Source: Anthracocystis setariae (Eukaryota > Basidiomycota > Ustilaginomycetes > Ustilaginales > Ustilaginaceae). Taken from it: DNA of 64,000 nt. A model generated the notes under the pieces. The model was not told where the DNA came from. It ran no database searches and saw only the letters and a program-made list of their open reading frames with translations. Both the position numbers and the translations under genes were made by a program. Numbering within the stretch: position 1 is the stretch's first letter; every line of letters starts with the position of its first letter. The stretch covers positions 1 through 64,000 of the forward strand of contig CAKMXJ010000023.1 of the NCBI GenBank assembly GCA_928724745.1, read 5' to 3'. Shown here in pieces: positions 1 through 10,253 of this stretch.

Positions 1-20
1 CTCCATGGGGATCGCCTTGT

Positions 21-43
21 AACCCTAACCCTAACCCTAACCC
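21..43. repeat. Interstitial telomeric tract (CCCTAA)n
   Basis: Nearly four CCCTAA repeats. Similar short tracts recur in each unit, for example at 381-395, 1393-1420 and 1643-1663 in the first unit, and the array ends in another at about 8157-8173. Most follow the sequence ccttgta. All are in the same orientation, CCCTAA on the plus strand, which is how a left chromosome end reads. They look like captured telomere seeds at block junctions rather than a terminal telomere, because each is followed by more subtelomeric DNA. Confidence 0.9.
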
Positions 44-1015
44 ATTTTCCCACTTTCAAAGGGGGGGGACCCTTGGAGCTTCGACCAAAATCTCCAAAAA
101 CAACAAGTCGGCCATAGCTCCACAACCACTTTGCGCCCTTCCATGGGAGTTTCAGGGTGTTCATTTGGGCCTATTTGAGCCATAGTTTACTATGGGTGCA
201 TCCCTGAAAAGTGAAATTTTTGCCAACCCGAGTCGAGTCGGCCCAATATTGACGGAGCCGTACAGCAACATTTTATTATGCAACTTGCGTAGGGTTAAGT
301 AATCAAATATACCTATTTTGGGTAGATGAACAACTTTTATTAAGCAACCCTACCCTGTTTGTAATTCAGACCCCCTTGTAACCCTAACCCTAGGGACTCA
401 TCCACCTGGGCGGCAACCACTATGAGATCCTGAGCCTGTGATGTGCCTGACCTGACCCTATGTATATAGTATAACACAAAAAACCCAAAAAAATACCTTG
501 TAAATAGTTAACATACCGTGTGAGAGTGTGCAACATAGCTTGAGCAGCCACCGTGTGGTATCGGTGAGACTCGGAGTCACTGTAGCTGCCACACCAGAGA
601 CCGCCAGAGCCTGAGACTTTGGCTCCAGTGTCTCCTATAGTGCGTCACCAACTTCCATTAAGGTAGCGTAGAGATCCAATGACTTCAACTTTCACGTATC
701 GGACTCGTGTCGGTATCGGTGAGACACGTAAGTGATCATACCACTGCACACACTCCACCAACTGCTCTGAAACTCTGATGCTGTCCTCTCCTAGCATATA
801 GAAGGAAGTCTTATTAGTGTAGCGTAGAGATGGGAGGAGGTCCACCTCCAACGTCCCTGACATGGTCACGTAGGGTCAGGGTTGGGTCGGGGTCAAAACC
901 CGAGTCACCGTATCTCAGCAACCAGGGGTGCGCTCCCTCTGAAACTTCACTGCTAGCATCTCCTAGCATGTGTGAGCAAGTTTGATTAAGCTAGCGTGGA
1001 GATTGGAGGTGGTCC

Positions 1016-1350
1016 ATTTTCCCACTTTCAAAGGGGGGACCCTTGGAGCTTTGACCAAAATCTCCAAAAACAACAAGTCGGCCATAGCTCCACAACCACT
1101 TTGCGCCCTTCCATGGGAGTTTCAGGGTGTTCATTTGGGCCTATTTGAGCCATAGTTTACTATGGGTGCGTCCCTGAAAAGTGAAATTTTTGCCAACCCG
1201 AGTCGAGTCGGGCCAATATTGACGGAGCCGTACAGCAACATTTTATTATGCAACTTGCGTAGGGTTAAGTAATCAAATATACCTATTTTGGGTAGATGAA
1301 CAACTTTTATTAAGCAACCCTACCCTGTTTGTAATTCAGACCCCCTTGTA
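1016..1350. repeat. Direct duplication inside the 2.27 kb unit
   Basis: The block starting cattttcccactttcaaagg here is nearly identical to the block at about 43-377 of the same unit. Differences include gcttt/gcttc and tgcgtccc/tgcatccc. Both copies end in the same cagacccccttgtaaccc junction. A second family, starting gaggtgatccaaaa and running to about ccttgtaa, occurs three times per unit at about 1456, 1666 and 2105. The unit is therefore a mosaic of shorter blocks that duplicated before the whole unit was amplified. Confidence 0.85.
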
Positions 1351-4300
1351 ACCCCTTCATGGTTCGGAGGGCCTCCGTGGGAATCACCTTGTAACCCTAA
1401 CCCTAACCCTAACCCTAACACCCCTCTACACATCCCATTAAAGCGTCAGCACCATCAGAGGTGATCCAAAAAAAAAAATTCTTCCCCGGGTGATCAGCCC
1501 CTCACAGGTTCAACGCCAAATATCTTGGTAACGGCATTACTTGGTAACACCAGACTTGGCACACACCCTCCGTTTGGGTCCCTCTACAAGTTCTATTAGT
1601 ACAGATTTCACGGTGTGAAGCACTTCCGTGGGGATTGCCTTGTAACCCTAACCCTAACCCTAAGAGGTGATCCAAAATTTTTTTTTCTTCCCCGGGTGAT
1701 CACTCCCCCACAAGTTCAACGTCAAATATCTTGGAATTGGCGTTGATCGGTTACGCCAAAGTTTGCATACACCCTCCGTTTGGGTCCCTCTACAAGTTTC
1801 ATTAGTACAGATTTCACGGTGTGAAGCGCCTCCATGGGGATCGCCTTGTAATTAAATAGCCAAAAATTCCGGCTCTAAAATAAAGCAATTAATAAACACT
1901 GTTAGATTATGCCAGTCAACACAATCTCACATTGCAAAAAAGCGAGAATTATTCTGCTGTGTTAGATCAGAAGTGTCTGACACGGGAAGTGACCAACTTT
2001 GAACCACTCCTGAGCTGTGACAAGACATAATGACGCACTGCAATGCTGGGAACATCACCGTATAACACCCCTCTACACATCCCATTAAAGCGTCAGCACC
2101 ATCAGAGGTGATCCAAAATTTTTTTTCTTCCCCGGGTGATCACTCCCCCACAAGTTCAACGTCAAATATCTTGGAATTGGCGTTGATCGGTTACGCCAAA
2201 GTTTGCATACACCCTCCGTTTGGGTCCCTCTACAAGTTTCATTAGTACAGATTTCACGGTGTGAAGCGCCTCCATGGGGATCGCCTTGTAACCCTAACCC
2301 TAACCCTAACCCATTTTCCCACTTTCAAAGGGGGGGACCCTTGGAGCTTCGACCAAAATCTCCAAAAACAACAAGTCGGCCATAGCTCCACAACCACTTT
2401 GCGCCCTTCCATGGGAGTTTCAGGGTGTTCATTTGGGCCTATTTGAGCCATAGTTTACTATGGGTGCATCCCTGAAAAGTGAAATTTTTGCCAACCCGAG
2501 TCGAGTCGGCCCAATATTGACGGAGCCGTACAGCAACATTTTATTATGCAACTTGCGTAGGGTTAAGTAATCAAATATACCTATTTTGGGTAGATGAACA
2601 ACTTTTATTAAGCAACCCTACCCTGTTTGTAATTCAGACCCCCTTGTAACCCTAACCCTAGGGACTCATCCACCTGGGCGGCAACCACTATGAGATCCTG
2701 AGCCTGTGATGTGCCTGACCTGACCCTATGTATATAGTATAACACAAAAAACCCAAAAAAATACCTTGTAAATAGTTAACATACCGTGTGAGAGTGTGCA
2801 ACATAGCTTGAGCAGCCACCGTGTGGTATCGGTGAGACTCGGAGTCACTGTAGCTGCCACACCAGAGACCGCCAGAGCCTGAGACTTTGGCTCCAGTGTC
2901 TCCTATAGTGCGTCACCAACTTCCATTAAGGTAGCGTAGAGATCCAATGACTTCAACTTTCACGTATCGGACTCGTGTCGGTATCGGTGAGACACGTAAG
3001 TGATCATACCACCGCACACACTCCACCAACTGCTCTGAAACTCTGATGCTGTCCTCTCCTAGCATATAGAAGGAAGTCTTATTAGTGTAGCGTAGAGATG
3101 GGAGGAGGTCCACCTCCAACGTCCCTGACATGGTCACGTAGGGTCAGGGTTGGGTCGGGGTCAAAACCCGAGTCACCGTATCTCAGCAACCAGGGGTGCG
3201 CTCCCTCTGAAACTTCACTGCTAGCATCTCCTAGCATGTGTGAGCAAGTTTGATTAAGCTAGCGTGGAGATTGGAGGTGGTCCATTTTCCCACTTTCAAA
3301 GGGGGGACCCTTGGAGCTTTGACCAAAATCTCCAAAAACAACAAGTCGGCCATAGCTCCACAACCACTTTGCGCCCTTCCATGGGAGTTTCAGGGTGTTC
3401 ATTTGGGCCTATTTGAGCCATAGTTTACTATGGGTGCGTCCCTGAAAAGTGAAATTTTTGCCAACCCGAGTCGAGTCGGGCCAATATTGACGGAGCCGTA
3501 CAGCAACATTTTATTATGCAACTTGCGTAGGGTTAAGTAATCAAATATACCTATTTTGGGTAGATGAACAACTTTTATTAAGCAACCCTACCCTGTTTGT
3601 AATTCAGACCCCCTTGTAACCCCTTCATGGTTTGGAGGGCCTCCGTGGGAATCACCTTGTAACCCTAACCCTAACCCTAACCCTAACACCCCTCTACACA
3701 TCCCATTAAAGCGTCAGCACCATCAGAGGTGATCCAAAAAAAAAAATTCTTCCCCGGGTGATCAGCCCCTCACAGGTTCAACGCCAAATATCTTGGTAAC
3801 GGCATTACTTGGTAACACCAGACTTGGCACACACCCTCCGTTTGGGTCCCTCTACAAGTTCTATTAGTACAGATTTCACGGTGTGAAGCACTTCCGTGGG
3901 GATTGCCTTGTAACCCTAACCCTAACCCTAAGAGGTGATCCAAAATTTTTTTTTTTTCTTCCCCCGGGTGATCACTCCCCCACAAGTTCAACGTCAAATA
4001 TCTTGGAATTGGCGTTGATCGGTTACGCCAAAGTTTGCATACACCCTCCGTTTGGGTCCCTCTACAAGTTTCATTAGTACAGATTTCACGGTGTGAAGCG
4101 CCTCCATGGGGATCGCCTTGTAATTAAATAGCCAAAAATTCCGGCTCTAAAATAAAGCAATTAATAAACACTGTTAGATTATGCCAGTCAACACAATCTC
4201 ACATTGCAAAAAAGCGAGAATTATTCTGCTGTGTTAGATCAGAAGTGTCTGACACGGGAAGTGACCAACTTTGAACCACTCCTGAGCTGTGACAAGACAT

Positions 4301-7300
4301 AATGACGCACTGCAATGCTGGGAACATCACCGTATAACACCCCTCTACACATCCCATTAAAGCGTCAGCACCATCAGAGGTGATCCAAAATTTTTTTTCT
4401 TCCCCGGGTGATCACTCCCCCACAAGTTCAACGTCAAATATCTTGGAATTGGCGTTGATCGGTTACGCCAAAGTTTGCATACACCCTCCGTTTGGGTCCC
4501 TCTACAAGTTTCATTAGTACAGATTTCACGGTGTGAAGCGCCTCCATGGGGATCGCCTTGTAACCCTAACCCTAACCCTAACCCATTTTCCCACTTTCAA
4601 AGGGGGGACCCTTGGAGCTTCGACCAAAATCTCCAAAAACAACAAGTCGGCCATAGCTCCACAACCACTTTGCGCCCTTCCATGGGAGTTTCAGGGTGTT
4701 CATTTGGGCCTATTTGAGCCATAGTTTACTATGGGTGCATCCCTGAAAAGTGAAATTTTTGCCAACCCGAGTCGAGTCGGCCCAATATTGACGGAGCCGT
4801 ACAGCAACATTTTATTATGCAACTTGCGTAGGGTTAAGTAATCAAATATACCTATTTTGGGTAGATGAACAACTTTTATTAAGCAACCCTACCCTGTTTG
4901 TAATTCAGACCCCCTTGTAACCCTAACCCTAGGGACTCATCCACCTGGGCGGCAACCACTATGAGATCCTGAGCCTGTGATGTGCCTGACCTGACCCTAT
5001 GTATATAGTATAACACAAAAAACCCAAAAAAATACCTTGTAAATAGTTAACATACCGTGTGAGAGTGTGCAACATAGCTTGAGCAGCCACCGTGTGGTAT
5101 CGGTGAGACTCGGAGTCACTGTAGCTGCCACACCAGAGACCGCCAGAGCCTGAGACTTTGGCTCCAGTGTCTCCTATAGTGCGTCACCAACTTCCATTAA
5201 GGTAGCGTAGAGATCCAATGACTTCAACTTTCACGTATCGGACTCGTGTCGGTATCGGTGAGACACGTAAGTGATCATACCACCGCACACACTCCACCAA
5301 CTGCTCTGAAACTCTGATGCTGTCCTCTCCTAGCATATAGAAGGAAGTCTTATTAGTGTAGCGTAGAGATGGGAGGAGGTCCACCTCCAACGTCCCTGAC
5401 ATGGTCACGTAGGGTCAGGGTTGGGTCGGGGTCAAAACCCGAGTCACCGTATCTCAGCAACCAGGGGTGCGCTCCCTCTGAAACTTCACTGCTAGCATCT
5501 CCTAGCATGTGTGAGCAAGTTTGATTAAGCTAGCGTGGAGATTGGAGGTGGTCCATTTTCCCACTTTCAAAGGGGGGACCCTTGGAGCTTTGACCAAAAT
5601 CTCCAAAAACAACAAGTCGGCCATAGCTCCACAACCACTTTGCGCCCTTCCATGGGAGTTTCAGGGTGTTCATTTGGGCCTATTTGAGCCATAGTTTACT
5701 ATGGGTGCGTCCCTGAAAAGTGAAATTTTTGCCAACCCGAGTCGAGTCGGGCCAATATTGACGGAGCCGTACAGCAACATTTTATTATGCAACTTGCGTA
5801 GGGTTAAGTAATCAAATATACCTATTTTGGGTAGATGAACAACTTTTATTAAGCAACCCTACCCTGTTTGTAATTCAGACCCCCTTGTAACCCCTTCATG
5901 GTTCGGAGGGCCTCCGTGGGAATCACCTTGTAACCCTAACCCTAACCCTAACCCTAACACCCCTCTACACATCCCATTAAAGCGTCAGCACCATCAGAGG
6001 TGATCCAAAAAAAAAAATTCTTCCCCGGGTGATCAGCCCCTCACAGGTTCAACGCCAAATATCTTGGTAACGGCATTACTTGGTAACACCAGACTTGGCA
6101 CACACCCTCCGTTTGGGTCCCTCTACAAGTTCTATTAGTACAGATTTCACGGTGTGAAGCACTTCCGTGGGGATTGCCTTGTAACCCTAACCCTAACCCT
6201 AAGAGGTGATCCAAAATTTTTTTTTCTTCCCCGGGTGATCACTCCCCCACAAGTTCAACGTCAAATATCTTGGAATTGGCGTTGATCGGTTACGCCAAAG
6301 TTTGCATACACCCTCCGTTTGGGTCCCTCTACAAGTTTCATTAGTACAGATTTCACGGTGTGAAGCGCCTCCATGGGGATCGCCTTGTAATTAAATAGCC
6401 AAAAATTCCGGCTCTAAAATAAAGCAATTAATAAACACTGTTAGATTATGCCAGTCAACACAATCTCACATTGCAAAAAAGCGAGAATTATTCTGCTGTG
6501 TTAGATCAGAAGTGTCTGACACGGGAAGTGACCAACTTTGAACCACTCCTGAGCTGTGACAAGACATAATGACGCACTGCAATGCTGGGAACATCACCGT
6601 ATAACACCCCTCTACACATCCCATTAAAGCGTCAGCACCATCAGAGGTGATCCAAAATTTTTTTTTCTTCCCCGGGTGATCACTCCCCCACAAGTTCAAC
6701 GTCAAATATCTTGGAATTGGCGTTGATCGGTTACGCCAAAGTTTGCATACACCCTCCGTTTGGGTCCCTCTACAAGTTTCATTAGTACAGATTTCACGGT
6801 GTGAAGCGCCTCCATGGGGATCGCCTTGTAACCCTAACCCTAACCCTAACCCATTTTCCCACTTTCAAAGGGGGGACCCTTGGAGCTTCGACCAAAATCT
6901 CCAAAAACAACAAGTCGGCCATAGCTCCACAACCACTTTGCGCCCTTCCATGGGAGTTTCAGGGTGTTCATTTGGGCCTATTTGAGCCATAGTTTACTAT
7001 GGGTGCATCCCTGAAAAGTGAAATTTTTGCCAACCCGAGTCGAGTCGGCCCAATATTGACGGAGCCGTACAGCAACATTTTATTATGCAACTTGCGTAGG
7101 GTTAAGTAATCAAATATACCTATTTTGGGTAGATGAACAACTTTTATTAAGCAACCCTACCCTGTTTGTAATTCAGACCCCCTTGTAACCCTAACCCTAG
7201 GGACTCATCCACCTGGGCGGCAACCACTATGAGATCCTGAGCCTGTGATGTGCCTGACCTGACCCTATGTATATAGTATAACACAAAAAACCCAAAAAAA

Positions 7301-8387
7301 TACCTTGTAAATAGTTAACATACCGTGTGAGAGTGTGCAACATAGCTTGAGCAGCCACCGTGTGGTATCGGTGAGACTCGGAGTCACTGTAGCTGCCACA
7401 CCAGAGACCGCCAGAGCCTGAGACTTTGGCTCCAGTGTCTCCTATAGTGCGTCACCAACTTCCATTAAGGTAGCGTAGAGATCCAATGACTTCAACTTTC
7501 ACGTATCGGACTCGTGTCGGTATCGGTGAGACACGTAAGTGATCATACCACCGCACACACTCCACCAACTGCTCTGAAACTCTGATGCTGTCCTCTCCTA
7601 GCATATAGAAGGAAGTCTTATTAGTGTAGCGTAGAGATGGGAGGAGGTCCACCTCCAACGTCCCTGACATGGTCACGTAGGGTCAGGGTTGGGTCGGGGT
7701 CAAAACCCGAGTCACCGTATCTCAGCAACCAGGGGTGCGCTCCCTCTGAAACTTCACTGCTAGCATCTCCTAGCATGTGTGAGCAAGTTTGATTAAGCTA
7801 GCGTGGAGATTGGAGGTGGTCCATTTTCCCACTTTCAAAGGGGGGACCCTTGGAGCTTTGACCAAAATCTCCAAAAACAACAAGTCGGCCATAGCTCCAC
7901 AACCACTTTGCGCCCTTCCATGGGAGTTTCAGGGTGTTCATTTGGGCCTATTTGAGCCATAGTTTACTATGGGTGCGTCCCTGAAAAGTGAAATTTTTGC
8001 CAACCCGAGTCGAGTCGGGCCAATATTGACGGAGCCGTACAGCAACATTTTATTATGCAACTTGCGTAGGGTTAAGTAATCAAATATACCTATTTTGGGT
8101 AGATGAACAACTTTTATTAAGCAACCCTACCCTGTTTGTAATTCAGACCCCCTTGTAACCCTAACCCTAACCCTTTTTTGGATTTGTTGCTGATTTTTAA
8201 CTTTACCCACTTGTTGCTCATCACTGGAGAGCTCTACAGACACGAGACTCCGGGTACACACTGCTGGTATATAGCCCTACAACGCCTGTAATTGACGGAG
8301 CTGTAGCACATCAAGAATCCGCAGTGTTGTCATTTTTGTTTTCACTTTGGTGGTTTTTTTACCAATTTTCTTGGTTTTTCCATCATT

Positions 8388-9653
8388 ATGGTGCTCCTGA
8401 CCAGCCAGTGGAGGCCTAAGGACCACAGCACACGCTCTAGAGGCTTTGGAAGCGAGAAGGAAAGGAAGAAAGCAGAAGAAATGGTCAAGGGAGATCTCAG
8501 CAAACTTAGAGAAAATTTGGCAAAGTACCACGCCCCCAATTTGCCTCAGTACACCCCCAGTGCTGACACACTCAAGTTAGCCAAAGATGTAGCCAAGCTT
8601 GACGCTTCAAAGGCCCCTAGAAAGCAATCCAAGTGCCTTGTTAGCCAGTACACTCCTCAGTCTGATCTCTTCATAGGTTGGGACCAAGCAAGAGACCAAG
8701 GAAGAGCGGCAAAGCAGGCAAAGCTCCACAACCACACCGCCAGAGTTGTAGCTACCAATCAGCTCGATCTCAAGGCCTTCTTCAACAAGGAATACCAGCT
8801 GCCCAAGCTCAGCGTCCCTGCAGACACCACAGGATTCCAATCGGTCACCTTCGAGGGTCAGGAAGACACGGTCCACCTTGTTGACTGCAACGGACTCCAT
8901 TACGCCAGCATCATCAAGAAGCCAGACTCACCAGAGTTTGACGCCATGTACCAGGAGTTCAGACGCCTTCAAGCAGCGCTGCCCAAGTCAGCCGGAGCGC
9001 CAGTAGAGTCTCTGCGTGGAGACTTCTTCACATTTCATCTCATGCTCAGCGGACAAGACACGGCCCACATGGACAAGCCCTACTTTAATGAACGCTTTGT
9101 AAGGAACTACAGGCCTATGATCAAGTTCCTCAGGAATAGGCACATCAAAGCCCTACGGGAGTACTGCAACACCAAGTTCTTCGAGTGCTTCCCTGAGCAC
9201 GCAAGCCACCACATGCACATCGGAGCCTCCCACCACTACAGGCCCCACGGTGCCTTCCTGTGGGCGCCCTGCTTCCCTTCCCTTGCCATCAACCAGGAAG
9301 GCCAGGCGTACAGCTTGCCACACAGGGACAGGCGTGACTACCTGCAAGGGCTTGCCGGTGTCTTTAGCTACGGTGACTACACCGAGCTGCAGATCAGCTT
9401 TGCAGAGGCCAAGGTCAGCCTTGACTTTCCCCCCGGTGCACTCTGCTTCTTCCCCTCCCATGTGCTGCACCACTTCAACTCTCCTATTCTAAAAGGAGAG
9501 ACTCGGGGAAGCATGACCATGTTCATGTCCAGTGATGTGGCCAAGTGGGATGGCTATGGCGGCCGGGCCTGTGACACACCTGAAGAGGTCAAGCAGGCCT
9601 ACCGTCAACAGTGCCTGGATGCCTGGCAGCTGTTCCAGCCACTGCCTCAGTAG
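8388..9653 (+). CDS. TET/JBP-like Fe(II)/2-oxoglutarate dioxygenase
   Basis: An intronless ORF of 421 residues. The C-terminal 120 residues show a double-stranded beta-helix dioxygenase layout. An iron-binding HxD (H312, D314 in 'SLPHRDRRDY') is followed by a glycine/proline turn 'LDFPPGALCFFPS', a distal histidine pair at 361-362, and R373 in 'GETRGSMTMF' as the likely 2-oxoglutarate-binding arginine. The spacing resembles fungal TET/JBP-type dioxygenases, some of which oxidise 5-methylcytosine and are often linked to KDZ transposons. The basic N-terminal 110 residues are unassigned. The gene lies directly inside the telomeric array and is followed by a 19-bp minisatellite. All key residues are present, so it looks intact. 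Dioxygenase fold: fairly sure. DNA substrate: inference only. Confidence 0.65.
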   Translation: MVLLTSQWRPKDHSTRSRGFGSEKERKKAEEMVKGDLSKLRENLAKYHAPNLPQYTPSADTLKLAKDVAKLDASKAPRKQSKCLVSQYTPQSDLFIGWDQARDQGRAAKQAKLHNHTARVVATNQLDLKAFFNKEYQLPKLSVPADTTGFQSVTFEGQEDTVHLVDCNGLHYASIIKKPDSPEFDAMYQEFRRLQAALPKSAGAPVESLRGDFFTFHLMLSGQDTAHMDKPYFNERFVRNYRPMIKFLRNRHIKALREYCNTKFFECFPEHASHHMHIGASHHYRPHGAFLWAPCFPSLAINQEGQAYSLPHRDRRDYLQGLAGVFSYGDYTELQISFAEAKVSLDFPPGALCFFPSHVLHHFNSPILKGETRGSMTMFMSSDVAKWDGYGGRACDTPEEVKQAYRQQCLDAWQLFQPLPQ

Positions 9654-9656
9654 TTA

Positions 9657-9735
9657 GTTCATTCCGTGTCTCAGCGTTCATTCCGTGTCTCAGTGTTCAT
9701 TCCGTGTCTCAGTGTTCATTCCGTGTCTCAGTGTT
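9657..9735. repeat. 19-bp minisatellite, about 4 copies
   Basis: The sequence gttcattccgtgtctcagt repeats head to tail four times just after the dioxygenase stop codon, with a degenerate fifth copy (gttaatcctgtgtttc). Two copies of a short gtggcacgtgttcaaag motif follow near 9793-9830. Confidence 0.9.
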
Positions 9736-9989
9736 AATCCTGTGTTTCCAATTTGATCTCAGAGTCTAGTGTCCTGTGTTTTCCAAAGTGGAGTGGCACG
9801 TGTTCAAAGTCTGGTGGCACGTGTTCAAAGCCTGGTGATGTGTCTCTGACAAGCAAAAAACAAGGAATGCATCAACATTTAGTGAGAGCGCACATCCGCC
9901 CAGGTCAAATTGCTGACTGTTATAGCTCGGTGTGGCGGAGGATTAACATTGCGTACAATGCGGCAACACCAGAAATTCAAACCCCCCTT

Positions 9990-10081
9990 GGGATTCGAAC
10001 CTGGTGCCCAGCCCGTCAAGGCCAGCCCCTTTTCCATAAATGGTTCTCAATGACTCCGAGGAGATCAACCACTGAGCTAAT
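9990..10081 (-). other. tRNA-like pol III A/B-box pair (SINE or tRNA remnant)
   Basis: On the minus strand there is a perfect B box, GGTTCGAATCC (plus-strand 9991-10001), and an A-box-like TAGCTCAGTGG (plus-strand 10069-10079), about 67 bp apart. I could not form the acceptor or T stems of a working tRNA: the 5' GTGCTAT does not pair with the G-rich sequence after the B box. The spacing is also long unless an intron or long variable arm is assumed. It is best read as a tRNA-derived remnant or SINE head. Confidence 0.4.
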
Positions 10082-10253
10082 AGCACTCTTGTTGCTGGTC
10101 TGGTCTCCTTTACCGTACATCAACCAATTTCTCTCACCATTGCTCACCGCTAATCCATTCAGCTCACCACATGTACTTAAATCCTTCACCGCATTCAAGA
10201 AAAGGAATCCAAAATCACATCCCAAAATCACAGCACAAATTGGGAACACAAAA

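Larger units (their letters stand above)
1..8175. repeat. Subtelomeric tandem array, about 2.27 kb unit, 3.6 copies
   Basis: The first bases recur at 2270, about 4542 and about 6810. An internal marker near 645 recurs at 2913, 5184 and 7452, giving spacings of 2268, 2271 and 2268 bp. Copies are nearly identical and differ mainly in poly-G and poly-T run lengths and a few substitutions, such as cactgcac near 750 against caccgcac in the other units. The last unit stops at a telomeric tract near 8157-8173, and single-copy sequence follows. The array begins before the window. Repeated 74-80 residue reading frames lie in every unit, but they simply follow the repeats and match no family I know, so I call no gene here. 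Confidence 0.95.

Noticed and set aside
645..869. 74-codon minus-strand ORF repeated in every 2.27 kb unit
   Set aside because: It is conserved only because the whole unit is nearly identical. It has no family match I know, and its sequence follows the internal degenerate repeats.
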